The notes: generated from the sequence alone by a model not told the origin. A DNA stretch of 64,000 bases from Ectopseudomonas mendocina (GCF_007049795.1 NZ_SCFY01000008.1:1-64000), one strand, 5' to 3'; shown: positions 1 through 11,967, counted from the first letter of the stretch. Numbers and translations are program-made.

Positions 1-97
1 CCAGTCAGTTAAGCACTACAGCTTGACCTTCTGCGCGCTGAAACGAAAATCCGATGCTTGTTTTGAGCATCGGATTTTTTATGCGACTCTCCCGCGC
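1..97 (+). mobile_element. Truncated left end of the IS4-family element
   Basis: Bases 1-97 match bases 2056-2152 of the complete IS in this window with two visible differences (positions 15 and 89). They include most of the left inverted repeat, the upstream hairpin and the transposase start codon at 81. Identity stops abruptly at 98, where the DUF1631 reading frame begins. No right inverted repeat follows, so this is a deletion remnant and not an intact copy. The first five bases of the IS lie outside the window. Confidence 0.88.
46..80 (+). terminator. Rho-independent terminator inside the IS remnant
   Basis: A 13-bp stem (AAAATCCGATGCT pairing with AGCATCGGATTTT) with a 7-nt loop runs into a T-tract. 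It is the same hairpin found upstream of the intact transposase at 2101-2135. Here it would stop transcription entering the truncated DUF1631 gene from the left. Confidence 0.75.
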
Positions 98-1668
98 AAC
101 AACAAACACCAGGCAGACCGGGGAAAAGCCCTGCGCCCGTAGAGCCGGCCCTGCTCGACCTGGACCTCAGCGCACCACCGCCCAGTGAGCCGGGCGCGTT
201 GTTCAGCGGCTTGTCCAGCCTGCTTGGCGAGCACCGCCAGAGCCACCCTGACGCCCCACTACTCGGTGGCACACGAAGCATCATCAGCTTCTCTCCGCGC
301 GAGGCCAGCCGCACCTACAGCGCCAGCGAGTTGCTCGCTGCGCTCAACCGCATGCAACAGCAGTCAGCCCACGAACTGACCCAGCGCCTGCATCAACCGC
401 AGGCCGTTGAAGGCCTCAAGGCCGACCTGCAGCAGCAGCTGGAATCGCACAGCAGCCTGCCCGGCGATAGCAAGGTGTCCGATCAGGAAGCCGACGTGAT
501 CGACCTGGTTGGCATGCTGTTCGACTTCATCCTCGATGACGAGAACCTGCCGGACGCCTGCAAGACAGCGCTGTCGCACCTGCATACGCCCTATCTGAAA
601 ATCGCGCTGCAAGACAAGGCGCTGTTCACCCAGCACCACCATCCGGCGCGGCGCCTGCTCAACACCATGGCCCAGGCCGGTGTGCTGTACGGCAACGAGG
701 GCGACGAACGCGGCCTACTGGCCAAGATGCAGTGGGTTGTTGAACGGGTGATTCACGGTTTCAGCGGTGATCTGGGGCGGTTCGACAGCCTGATCGAGGA
801 GTTCAACGAATACGTCGAAACCCTGCGCCACAAGGTCGAGCTGCGCGAACGCCGCGCAGTCGAGGCAGCCAAGGGCCGTGATCGCCTACTGGGGGCTCGC
901 GAGCAGGCACTCGAGGTGATTCAGCGATGCATCGGGCAGCGCAATCTACCGACAATCATCCGCAACTTCCTCGAGCTGACCTGGGCCGATGTACTGGTTT
1001 TCGTCCTGCTGCGCCATGGAGAGCAAAGCTCGGAATGGAAGCGCTCCTGCGAAGTGGCCGAGCAGCTGGCCTGGAGCGGCACGCCGCTGAACGAGGCCGA
1101 GGCGTTGCAATTGCAGGAGCAGCGCGTGCCGATGCTCAGCGACCTGCGCAAGGGCCTGGAATTGCTCGGCGGCTATCACGAAGACGGCATCCGTCGCCTG
1201 CTGCAGGACCTGGTGGCCTGCCAGCATGCGGTGCAAGCCAAACAACCACAGTTGGCCGCACAGCTCAAACCCACCCTGCCAGAAAGCCCCTTGGGCGCAA
1301 TGCTCGGCGAGGATGCCGATCTGGCTCGCCAGGCACCTTCACGCAGCAAGCTCTCGGCGCGCGCACAAGCCCTGGCCAAGGAGCTGGCCAACGTGGAGTT
1401 CGGCACCTGGTTCGAGTTCGTCGAGGGCAGCAAGAGCCGCGTACTCAAGCTTTCTTGGTTCAGCCCGACCACGCATAACTACATGTTCGTAGACCACAGT
1501 GGCCAGCGCGTGGCGATCAAGCCTCTGACCCTGCTGGCCAGTGAGATGGAAAAGGGCCTGGCCCGTATCGTGACACCCGAACGCGCGACGCCACTGGTCG
1601 ATCGCGCGCTGACTGCCATCTACCGTGTGCTGCAGCGCTTCACTGGGCGCACGGCCGAACCCCGCTGA
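98..1668 (+). pseudogene. DUF1631 family protein, 5'-truncated at an IS junction
   Basis: The open frame runs from the IS junction to a TGA at 1666-1668 and encodes about 520 residues. I recognise it as a DUF1631 protein, a family usually longer (around 700 residues or more), so the N-terminal part is missing. The in-frame codons between 98 and 199 read as ordinary coding sequence (rich in Pro, Gln and Ala), showing the frame once continued to the left. The IS start codon at 81 is in a different frame, so no fusion protein is made from it. The first usable start would be TTG at 199. The C-terminal 100 residues (…FGTWFEF…KLSWFS…YMFVDHSG…) have a beta-rich look that resembles an atypical PilZ fold; that is inference. 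The PilZ gene follows after 9 bp, so the two probably formed an operon. A residual product cannot be excluded. Confidence 0.75.
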
Positions 1669-1677
1669 GGAATTTCC

Positions 1678-2010
1678 ATGGAAGAGCGTCGTCAACACAG
1701 CCGCCATGGCACCGAAATGCAGCTGGAGGTCTTCGACCTGAACAGCGGGCAGCGCCTGGGCCGCATCGTCGACCTGTCTGCCGATGGCTTCATGCTGTTC
1801 AGCGACACCCCCCACACCGCTGATGCGGTGCTGGAATGCCGCCTGGTGTGCACCACAGGTAGCGATGCGGTACAGGAAGTACATCTGGGCGCCGATTGCC
1901 TGTGGAGCCGCCCCGGCGCTGACGGCCAGCATTGTTGGGCGGGCTTTCACATCATCGATCTGGCCGAGGACCAGGCCAAAGCGCTGGAGAGCCTGCTGGC
2001 CAGGCTCTGA
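1678..2010 (+). CDS. PilZ domain c-di-GMP-binding protein
   Basis: This 110-residue protein is little more than one PilZ domain. The N-terminal RxxxR motif is visible (R5 and R9 in MEERRQHSRH) and the D-x-S-x-x-G motif follows as DLSADG near residue 32; together these bind cyclic-di-GMP. The start is set by an AGGA motif a few bases upstream, just after the DUF1631 stop. Single-domain PilZ proteins usually act as adaptors on a partner protein; the DUF1631 product is the obvious candidate but is truncated here. Its original terminator downstream has been split by the IS at 2051. Confidence 0.88.
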   Translation: MEERRQHSRHGTEMQLEVFDLNSGQRLGRIVDLSADGFMLFSDTPHTADAVLECRLVCTTGSDAVQEVHLGADCLWSRPGADGQHCWAGFHIIDLAEDQAKALESLLARL

Positions 2011-2040
2011 ACCAGCCGCGCGCCACCACAAAAAAACGGA

Positions 2041-2050
2041 GCTCGAAGGC
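2041..2050 (+). repeat. Target site duplication, left copy
   Basis: GCTCGAAGGC directly precedes the left inverted repeat and recurs directly after the right inverted repeat at 3477-3486. Ten base pairs is within the usual range for the IS4 family. Confidence 0.92.
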
Positions 2051-2100
2051 TAATGCCAGTCAGTTAAGCGCTACAGCTTGACCTTCTGCGCGCTGAAACG

Positions 2101-2135
2101 AAAATCCGATGCTTGTTTTGAGCATCGGATTTTTT
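2101..2135 (+). terminator. Terminator upstream of the transposase start
   Basis: The hairpin AAAATCCGATGCT / TGTTTTG loop / AGCATCGGATTTT ends in a T-run directly touching the transposase ATG at 2136. It should stop read-through from the PilZ side. In a read-through RNA it would also bury the only ribosome-binding-like bases (GAG at the start of the 3' arm). Confidence 0.85.
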
Positions 2136-3467
2136 ATGCGACTTTCCCGCGCCTTGGCACTGACTCACGAAGTGGCATCTGCTACTTACTCCCTTGACGA
2201 ACTAGGGGCGCTGCTTGATCCAGACCTAGTTAGCACCGCACTGGAAACGGCGGGAGTGGCGACCCTGCGTAAGCGACGTCTCCCTCTTGAAGCCATGATC
2301 TGGTGCGTGATCGCCATGGCGTTGTTTCGCCGGATGTCGGCCTGGGATGCCGCGAGCCGTATGGGCATCATGCTGCCTGGGCAGAAGCCATTGGTAGCAC
2401 CCAGTGCAATCGTGCAAGGTCGCCAGCGTTTGGGCAGCGCTGCGGTGCGAGAAGTCTTTTCCCTGACTCAACAACGCTGGCATGCCAGCGCCAATCACCC
2501 CACTTGGGCCGGTTTGCGCCTGCTCAGTGTCGATGGCGTGGTCTGGCGCACGCCGGATACGGCCGACAACCGCAAGCACTATGGCAGAGCCAGTAATCAG
2601 CATGGCGATACCGGCTTTCCCCAAGTTCGCATGGTCTGCCAGATGGAGCTGACCAGCCACATGCTGGTGAGTAGTGCTTTTGCCGGCTACCACAGCAACG
2701 AGATGAAGCTGGCCGAACAACTGATCGACAGTACACCCGATCACTCGCTGACCTTGTTCGACCGTGGCTTCTATTCACTGGGGTTACTTTATCGCTGGCA
2801 ACAGGCAGGCACTCAGCGCCATTGGTTACTGCCGCTGCGCAAGGATGCTCAATACGAGGTGCTGCGTAAGTTAGGGCGCCACGATGCCATCGTCTCGCTA
2901 AAGACCTCGCCGCAGGCGCGTAAACAATGGCCCGACCTGCCAGACACACTACAGGCTCGGTTATTAAGCAAGACCATCAAGGGCAAAGTGCGGCAGGTAC
3001 TGACCTCAATGATCGATCCTCTGCGCTTCCCACCCGATGAAATCGTGGATCTGTACAGCCAGCGCTGGGAAATCGAACTGGGCTATCGAGAAATGAAGCA
3101 AGGCATGCTCGCGGGTCACTACACACTGCGTAGTAAAACACCGGAGATGATTGAACAAGAACTGTGGGGCGTACTACTGGGGTACAACCTGCTGCGTTAT
3201 CAAATGCTGGAAATGAGTCGCCACTGCCCTGGCATCTACCCCTGCGAAATGAGCTTTACCGCTTGCACCTGGGCGATTCTGGGCTTCTTGAACGGGGTCT
3301 CTTTGAATCATCCAGGCAACATCCCTCGCTACCTGGCCGAACTACAGGCCTCGGCCATGCACTACGTCCTACCTCATCGTCGTGAGGATCGCAGTTATCC
3401 GCGAGCGGTCAAACCCAAGCCGCCCAAGTATCCGACCAGAAATAAAAATGCCAGTCAGCTTAACTGA
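2136..3467 (+). CDS. IS4-family DDE transposase
   Basis: The 443-residue protein is an IS4-type DDE transposase. The catalytic residues read as D133 (LLSVDG), D209 (LTLFDRGF) and E314, the last within the IS4 signature Y-x2-R-x3-E-x6-K ([15 protein letters not shown]). An N-terminal region typical of IS4 transposases precedes the catalytic core. I chose ATG 2136 over the upstream ATG at 2109 because the latter lies inside the terminator hairpin and adds a nonsense-like leader. The frame is intact, so the element may be active. Translation should be weak because the start abuts the hairpin, in keeping with the tight control of many IS elements. Confidence 0.92.
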   Translation: MRLSRALALTHEVASATYSLDELGALLDPDLVSTALETAGVATLRKRRLPLEAMIWCVIAMALFRRMSAWDAASRMGIMLPGQKPLVAPSAIVQGRQRLGSAAVREVFSLTQQRWHASANHPTWAGLRLLSVDGVVWRTPDTADNRKHYGRASNQHGDTGFPQVRMVCQMELTSHMLVSSAFAGYHSNEMKLAEQLIDSTPDHSLTLFDRGFYSLGLLYRWQQAGTQRHWLLPLRKDAQYEVLRKLGRHDAIVSLKTSPQARKQWPDLPDTLQARLLSKTIKGKVRQVLTSMIDPLRFPPDEIVDLYSQRWEIELGYREMKQGMLAGHYTLRSKTPEMIEQELWGVLLGYNLLRYQMLEMSRHCPGIYPCEMSFTACTWAILGFLNGVSLNHPGNIPRYLAELQASAMHYVLPHRREDRSYPRAVKPKPPKYPTRNKNASQLN

Positions 3468-3475
3468 CTGGCATT
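3441..3475 (-). terminator. Terminator formed by the IS right end (minus strand)
   Basis: Read on the minus strand, AATGCCAGTCAG pairs with CTGACTGGCATT around a 5-nt loop and is followed by TTTATT. The hairpin uses the right inverted repeat plus a second, opposed copy of its core. It lies about 35 bp beyond the ettA stop and would terminate ettA now that the original terminator is split. Confidence 0.78.
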
Positions 3476-3476
3476 A

Positions 3477-3486
3477 GCTCGAAGGC
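3477..3486 (+). repeat. Target site duplication, right copy
   Basis: Exact copy of 2041-2050 (GCTCGAAGGC) immediately after the right inverted repeat. Confidence 0.92.
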
Positions 3487-3508
3487 TCCGTTTTTTCATC
3501 TGGCGAAC

Positions 3509-5176
<1,668 letters not shown>

Positions 5177-5627
5177 GGAGAACCTGACTGATGAGAATTG
5201 GGAGCTGAAAACGGCGCGCCATGCAGGTCGCGTGAAAACATGATGAATGCGTTGAGGGGCTATGTTCGCGTTAGCTGTTGTACACCCTGTAGGAACGGAT
5301 TTATCCGCGAAATTCGCGGCTGAAGCCGCTCCTACCGAAAAGCCAGGGTCGTTAACGTGCGCTAGCCATCAGTTTTCACACCACCTACGTGTACGCAATG
5401 TGCAGAGACCTTAGCCCCTGCGGAGGCGAACGCCAAGTACCGCGCGGACAGTTCACGCGCGCGGCGCAAAACTACCGGAATGTGCGTGACAGGGCAAACC
5501 TACGTTCGTCGGCGCAGCTGGCACTTGGCCACGTTTGCAGGCATTCTAGCCGGCTCGCGCGAGCGCAGGCATGCCCGCGCGCCTCAACGCTTAAAATAGC
5601 CCAGCACTGGCTGCAGGTTCTCAGAAC
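5177..5627. other. 451-bp divergent intergenic region, ettA to morA
   Basis: The region must hold the promoters of ettA (leftwards) and morA (rightwards). The only clear structure is a REP-type palindrome at 5289-5335. No convincing small gene was found. Confidence 0.7.
5289..5335. repeat. REP-type palindrome
   Basis: GTAGGAACGG at one end pairs with CCGCTCCTAC at the other, with an inner TCCGCGAAATTCGCGG hairpin. This is the common Pseudomonas REP layout. Confidence 0.8.
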
Positions 5628-8600
5628 GTGTCGACTCCCTCATCCCTGCCTTCCTCCTCCCCGGGCGAGTCGCGCGCAGCATTGCGCCGTGCACTGGTCG
5701 TGTTGGTGCTGGCGATCCTGGGATTGCTGGCCTGGCAACTGACCCAGGAATATCGCCAGTTGCTCGATAGCCAGAAGCAGCTGAGCCAGGGTTACAGCGT
5801 CCAACTGGCCAAGCACCTGAGCCTGAACATGCGCCTCAAGGCGCAGGCGGGCCAGGCGATATTGCAAGGCAGCCCAGCACGCGCTGGCGACGGCAGCGCG
5901 TTGGTCGCCTCATTGCGCAGCATTTTCCCGACCCTCGACAGCGTGGCCTGGCTCGATGCCAACGGGCAGTTGCTGGCCGACAGCGCCAGTGAGTCACGCG
6001 ACCTCAGTTTCATTCGCAACCAGCAGCAACGCAGCGGTACGGAGCCCTATCACTTCGCTTTTAGCGCACTGGACGGCGGCGCGCTCTACCTGCTGCTACG
6101 CCAGCCTGACGACAGTCACCGAGTATTGCGCATGCGTACCAGTGCACTGCGCGGCTGGCTGCGCGAACAGCACCAGAGCGAGTACAACTGGTTACTTGAA
6201 GATCTGCTCAGCCACCGCGTGATAGCGCGCGCCGACGACCTGCAACAGGCAGGCAACATCATCGCCCCGGTTACAGCGGCAGAACAGGCGCAGAGCCTGG
6301 AGCTGATCACCCTGCCCGGCAGCGACTGGCAACTGCGCGCCCTGTTTGATGCAGAACGCGCCGGCAACGAGCTGATGCCGACCCTGGCCGGCAAGTTCCT
6401 GCTGTTCGCGCTGTGCAGCCTGCTTACCCTGCTGGCCCTGTACGGCCTGCAACGCGAGCAGCGCAGCCTGCAGCGCCTGAATAACGAAACACGCCGCTCG
6501 CTGCGCCAGGCCGCCAGTGCGCTCGGCGCCGTCGAAGAACGCATTCTGGTGACCCAGGCCGATGGCAAGGTGCGCTACCTGAACCCGCAGGCCGAAGCGC
6601 TGTTCGGGGTTCCCAGCGACGTGGCCGGGGAACTCCATCTGCTTGATCTGTTGCCCGATCTCGACCCGTTGCTGCTCAACAGCCCACAACTGAGCAGCGA
6701 TCTGGGACCGGAGCTGATCAGAGTCGAAAGCGAGGGGCGCGAGCGACTGTTCGCCGTGACCCGTAGCGATATCAGCGAAGTCGGGCGTCATGCCGGTTAC
6801 GTCTGGGTGCTGCGCGATGTGACCGATGAGCAGCAGGCCATGCGCGTACTGCAGGAAACCCGCAGACGCTATCAGGACATCTTCGACGGCACCGGCGTAG
6901 CCCTGTGCGTGCTCGACCTCTCCGGCCTGCGCTGCCTGTTGCTGCAGCACAAGTTGCGCGATGCGGCGGGTCTGCAGCGCTGGTTGCAGTCCGATGTCGA
7001 GCATCAGCAACTGCTGGTCGAGCAACTGCGCATTACCGAGGCCAACCAGGTGGCGCTCAACCTGCTCGGGGTCAAGTCCACCGAACAGGCCTGGCAGCAA
7101 CTGATCGACAACGGTCCGGTACAGCCCGACGATCTGTGTTACCGCCTGGCCGTTGCCGTGCTCGAAGGCCCCAACCTGATGGAGCTGGAAACCCAGCTGG
7201 TCACCGCACAAGGCTTGCAGCGTCACGTCTGGCTGGTGCTGCGCCTGCCGGAAATGCTCCAGGACTATCAGGCCGTCACCCTGAGCATCAGCGACATTAC
7301 CAGCCGCAAGCGCATCGAGCTGTCGCTGATCGAGCGTGAGCGCTTCTGGTCCGAAGTGGTTCGCTCGGTCCCCGACCTGCTCTACGTGCATGACATGCAG
7401 AACCGGCAGGTGCTGTTCAGCAACCACAGCCTCGGATTGCAGCTGGGCTATAGCGTCAGCGAGCTCAAGGCGATGGCCGGCGACTTCTGGGAGCAGGTAC
7501 TGCACCCGGACGACAGCGAATACTACTGGCGCATTCGCAACCTGCAGAAAGTGGTCGGCAACGGCATGCTGCTCGAATCGGTGCTGCGCTGGCGTCACCG
7601 CAATGGCCAATGGCACTGGTTCAGCATCCGTGAGCAGGCTCTGGCGCGTGATGAGCGCGGTCGCGTCAGCCGGCTGATCGGCGTGGCCAAGGACATTACC
7701 GAGCAGATCGAGCGCAACCAGTCGCTGCGTGACAGCGAGCAACGCTACCGCCTGCTGGCGGAAAGCATCAGTGACGTGATCGTCTCCACCGATGACAGCC
7801 TGGCCCTGAACTACGTCAGCCCGTCGGTGGAAGCCATGCTCGGCTACAACGCCGAATGGGTGACGGCCAACGGCCTGCAAGGCCTGGCGGCCAACCCGCA
7901 GCAGCTCGCCGGTCTGTACCTGCTGCTCGAGCGGATTCGCGATTCGCTCGGCGAGCGTGACCGCCTCGAGCGTCTGCGCGAGGAGCTGCCGGATCAGTTG
8001 TTCGTGTTCGACTGCCTGCGCGCCGACGGCCACAAGATCCCGGTGGAACTGCGCCTGGTGCTGATGTGGGACGAGAACGGTCGCTTCGAAGGCATCCTCG
8101 GCGTTGGCCGCGACATCAGCCAGCAACGCCGCGCGGAAAAAGACCTGCGCATGGCGGCCACGGTGTTCGAGCACTCCACCGCAGCGATTCTGGTGACCGA
8201 CCCGGCCGGTTACATCGTTCAGGTCAACAAGGCCTTCAGCCGCGTCAGTGGTTATTCCGCCGGCCAGGTGCTCGACCAGCTTCCAGGCATGCTCACCGCC
8301 GACCGCCAGCAGGCGGCGCACCTGCAGTACATCCTCGGCCAACTCAACCAGCGCGGCAGTTGGGAGGGCGAGGTGTGGCTCAAGCGCAAGGGTGGGGAGA
8401 ACTTCCCGGCCTGGGTCGGCATTACCGCGGTGTATGACGAGGAAGGCGACCTGGTCAGCTACGTGTGCTTCTTCAGCGACATCAGCGAGCGCAAGGCCAG
8501 CGAACAGCGCATCCATCGTCTGGCCTACTACGACGCCCTGACCCACCTGCCCAACCGCACCCTGTTCCAGGATCGCCTGCACAGTGCCCTGCAACATGCG

Positions 8601-9833
8601 GATCGGCATGACGAATGGGTGGTGCTGATGTTCCTCGACCTCGACCGCTTCAAGCCGATCAACGATTCGCTCGGCCACGCCGCCGGCGACCGCATGCTCA
8701 AGGACGTGGCCGTACGCCTGTCGGCCTGCGTCGACGGCGACGACACCGTGGCGCGCATGGGCGGCGACGAATTCACCCTGCTGCTGCAGCCGCGCGCCAC
8801 CCGCGAGGGCGCATTGAATCGCGCCATTCATGTCGCCGAGCAGATTCTCTCCAGCCTGGCGCGCCCTTTCGTCCTCGAAGGCCGCGAATTCTTCGTCACC
8901 GCCAGTATCGGTATCGCCCTCGCTCCGCAGGACGGTAGCGAGCTGAGCCAACTGATGAAGAACGCCGACACCGCGATGTATCACGCCAAGGAACACGGCA
9001 AGAACAACTTCCAGTTCTACCAGGCCGACATGAACGCCAGTGCCCTGGAGCGCCTGGAACTGGAAAGTGACCTGCGCCACGCCCAGGAGCAGGGTCAATT
9101 CGTGCTGCATTACCAGCCACAGTTTTCCGGCGACGGTCGCCGCCTGACTGGCGTCGAGGCCCTGCTGCGCTGGAATCATCCGAGCCGCGGCCTGGTATCA
9201 CCCACCGAGTTCATTCCGGTGCTGGAAGAGCTCGGTCTGGTGGTCCAGGTCGGCGAATGGGTACTGGAGGAAGCCTGCCGCCAGTTCAAGGCATGGCAAG
9301 AAGAGCAGATACGTATCCCCAAAATCTCGGTCAACCTGTCGGCCCGTCAGTTCGCCGAAGGCGATCTGACAGCGCGGATCGCCACCATTCTGCGCAGAAC
9401 CCGCGTACCGGCGGCCTGCCTGGAGGTGGAGCTGACCGAAAGTATTTTGATGCGCGATGTGGAAAGTGCGATGCAGACCCTCAGGGAGCTCAAGCACCTG
9501 GGCCTGTGCATCGCCGTGGACGACTTCGGTACCGGCTACTCGTCACTGAACTACCTCAAGCAGTTCCCCATCGACGTACTGAAGATCGACCGCAGTTTCG
9601 TCGACGGCCTGCCGGACGGGGAACAGGATGCGCAGATCGCCCGCGCCATCATCGCCATGGCGCACAGCCTGAACATGATGGTGATCGCCGAAGGCGTGGA
9701 AAGCCATGCCCAGCTGGAGTTCCTGCGCGAGCATGGTTGCGACGAAGTCCAGGGTTACCTGCTCGGCAGACCGATGAAGGCGCGCCAGTTCAGCGCCCAG
9801 TTCGGCGGTGCCGCGCTGTTCATGCTTAGCTGA
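5628..9833 (+). CDS. morA: MorA, membrane PAS-GGDEF-EAL c-di-GMP enzyme
   Basis: The 1401-residue protein has a transmembrane segment near residues 20-40, a periplasmic sensor region, and a second transmembrane segment near 250-272. Several PAS-like domains follow, starting near residues 303, 413, 573, 705 and 843. Then come a GGDEF domain (motif GGDEF at 1045-1049) and an EAL domain (EALLRW from 1177, DDFGTGYSS further on). Both active-site motifs are complete, so it could make and break cyclic-di-GMP. The RxxD inhibitory site five residues before GGDEF is lost (D1036 where R is expected), so product inhibition may be weak. Size, layout and the glyA neighbour match MorA, which controls motility and biofilm formation in P. 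aeruginosa and P. putida. The start is GTG at 5628 with only a weak ribosome-binding site. Confidence 0.9.
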   Translation: MSTPSSLPSSSPGESRAALRRALVVLVLAILGLLAWQLTQEYRQLLDSQKQLSQGYSVQLAKHLSLNMRLKAQAGQAILQGSPARAGDGSALVASLRSIFPTLDSVAWLDANGQLLADSASESRDLSFIRNQQQRSGTEPYHFAFSALDGGALYLLLRQPDDSHRVLRMRTSALRGWLREQHQSEYNWLLEDLLSHRVIARADDLQQAGNIIAPVTAAEQAQSLELITLPGSDWQLRALFDAERAGNELMPTLAGKFLLFALCSLLTLLALYGLQREQRSLQRLNNETRRSLRQAASALGAVEERILVTQADGKVRYLNPQAEALFGVPSDVAGELHLLDLLPDLDPLLLNSPQLSSDLGPELIRVESEGRERLFAVTRSDISEVGRHAGYVWVLRDVTDEQQAMRVLQETRRRYQDIFDGTGVALCVLDLSGLRCLLLQHKLRDAAGLQRWLQSDVEHQQLLVEQLRITEANQVALNLLGVKSTEQAWQQLIDNGPVQPDDLCYRLAVAVLEGPNLMELETQLVTAQGLQRHVWLVLRLPEMLQDYQAVTLSISDITSRKRIELSLIERERFWSEVVRSVPDLLYVHDMQNRQVLFSNHSLGLQLGYSVSELKAMAGDFWEQVLHPDDSEYYWRIRNLQKVVGNGMLLESVLRWRHRNGQWHWFSIREQALARDERGRVSRLIGVAKDITEQIERNQSLRDSEQRYRLLAESISDVIVSTDDSLALNYVSPSVEAMLGYNAEWVTANGLQGLAANPQQLAGLYLLLERIRDSLGERDRLERLREELPDQLFVFDCLRADGHKIPVELRLVLMWDENGRFEGILGVGRDISQQRRAEKDLRMAATVFEHSTAAILVTDPAGYIVQVNKAFSRVSGYSAGQVLDQLPGMLTADRQQAAHLQYILGQLNQRGSWEGEVWLKRKGGENFPAWVGITAVYDEEGDLVSYVCFFSDISERKASEQRIHRLAYYDALTHLPNRTLFQDRLHSALQHADRHDEWVVLMFLDLDRFKPINDSLGHAAGDRMLKDVAVRLSACVDGDDTVARMGGDEFTLLLQPRATREGALNRAIHVAEQILSSLARPFVLEGREFFVTASIGIALAPQDGSELSQLMKNADTAMYHAKEHGKNNFQFYQADMNASALERLELESDLRHAQEQGQFVLHYQPQFSGDGRRLTGVEALLRWNHPSRGLVSPTEFIPVLEELGLVVQVGEWVLEEACRQFKAWQEEQIRIPKISVNLSARQFAEGDLTARIATILRRTRVPAACLEVELTESILMRDVESAMQTLRELKHLGLCIAVDDFGTGYSSLNYLKQFPIDVLKIDRSFVDGLPDGEQDAQIARAIIAMAHSLNMMVIAEGVESHAQLEFLREHGCDEVQGYLLGRPMKARQFSAQFGGAALFMLS

Positions 9834-9980
9834 GTGGCCGAACACCAGCAGGCCCTGCGCCAGACTCAGCATGAAGGCCATTTGTCAGGCTCATGACCGA
9901 CCTTCATATGCCTGAATGCGACCTTTGCGGTAGAATCCGCCGCCTATTTCTTCCGCCCAACTGGTTTTCAGGGGATTGCC

Positions 9981-11234
<1,254 letters not shown>

Positions 11235-11252
11235 AGCCAAGCCTGAAACGAC

Positions 11253-11281
11253 GAAGCCCGCCGATTGGCGGGCTTCTTTTT
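11253..11281 (+). terminator. Rho-independent terminator of glyA
   Basis: GAAGCCCGCC, loop GATT, GGCGGGCTTC, then five T residues, 18 bp after the glyA stop. Confidence 0.93.
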
Positions 11282-11295
11282 GCCTGGCGTTTGCT

Positions 11296-11802
11296 TCAGG
11301 CCGGTTGTTTCACATAGCGCGCCAGCTGCGCGTCACGGCTCATTACGTCGAGGGTGGCGGCCAGCACTTGCTCGCTGGTGGCATCGGCCTTGCTGAAGAT
11401 GCTGCCGAAGTTGTCGTGTGTGACCTTGGCGAAATGCGCGCGATCCTCAGCCTCGACGCCCAACAGGGTGGCGTAGGCGTCCAGCGCTTCGCCCTGGCCC
11501 ATGGCCATGTCTTCGGCGATGGAGTCGAGCATGCCGTTCATCGCCAGCATGGAACGGCCGTTGTATCCCAGCGCACCGCTGGTATCGCAGCCGTTGGTAC
11601 CGGAGGTCATGCCGAAGGTGGCGTTACCCGAAGTGCCGTTGGTCGTGGTGGCCAGGAAATGCGGGGCCATGCCACGTTGCCCTTCGAACAACATGTTGCC
11701 CCAGCCGCAGCCATTGCCACCCGCAGCGTCGGCAAATGCGCCAGCACTGGCCATGCTCAACAGGCCGAAGACCAAACCTTTGCCTAGCAGTCGCTTGCTC
11801 AT
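11296..11802 (-). CDS. DUF3015 family exported protein
   Basis: The 168-residue protein begins with a signal peptide (residues 1 to about 24, likely cleaved after AFA), so it should act in the periplasm or outside. The mature part is Gly/Asn/Thr-rich at first (NGCGWGN…GTNGCDT) with two cysteines that could form a disulfide, then helical. I recognise the DUF3015 family, whose function is not known. It converges with glyA and diverges from mapZ. Confidence 0.85.
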   Translation of the reverse strand: MSKRLLGKGLVFGLLSMASAGAFADAAGGNGCGWGNMLFEGQRGMAPHFLATTTNGTSGNATFGMTSGTNGCDTSGALGYNGRSMLAMNGMLDSIAEDMAMGQGEALDAYATLLGVEAEDRAHFAKVTHDNFGSIFSKADATSEQVLAATLDVMSRDAQLARYVKQPA

Positions 11803-11967
11803 GTCTATCGCTCCGCATTATCGAGTAATGAAAACCACACAAGGAGCTTTGGTGAGACTTGGCCACCTGTCAAACTGATGTGCCTCAGCGGTACCCTGCG
11901 ACACAGCGGCAAAGCACGGGGCCGTCAGCCTTGGCTATAGTGATGTAAATACTTCAGGAGTATGGGC

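Larger units (their letters stand above)
2051..3476 (+). mobile_element. Complete IS4-family insertion sequence, 1426 bp
   Basis: The element is bounded by 19-bp perfect inverted repeats reading TAATGCCAGTCAGTTAAGC inwards from both ends, and by a 10-bp target duplication. It carries one transposase gene in the + direction. An inward-facing Rho-independent terminator lies at each end: 2101-2135 on + and 3441-3475 on -. The last codons and stop of the transposase overlap the right inverted repeat. Intact ends, duplication and reading frame suggest recent insertion. A truncated relative starts the window. Confidence 0.93.
2029..3496. terminator. Former bidirectional terminator split by the IS
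   Basis: Joining the DNA on either side of the IS and removing one target duplicate restores a hairpin: AAAAAACGGAGC, loop TCGAAG, GCTCCGTTTTTT. It has a 12-bp stem with A- and T-tracts, able to terminate both the PilZ transcript (+) and the ettA transcript (-), which converge here. The IS inserted within the loop, so the two arms are now about 1.4 kb apart. Confidence 0.85.

Noticed and set aside
1..97. Considered as a MITE or as an independent small RNA gene
   Set aside because: Only the left inverted repeat is present and the sequence matches the full IS base for base with two changes, so a deletion remnant explains it.
2109..2135. Upstream transposase start at 2109
   Set aside because: The extra codons fall inside the terminator hairpin; ATG 2136 gives the natural N terminus.
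6192..9179. A 995-codon minus-strand frame within morA
   Set aside because: It is antisense to conserved PAS, GGDEF and EAL domains; its composition is that of a codon-position shadow.
11962..11967. Earlier ATG of mapZ
   Set aside because: It is 1 bp from the AGGAG motif, too close for initiation, and the later ATG aligns with the P. aeruginosa protein.
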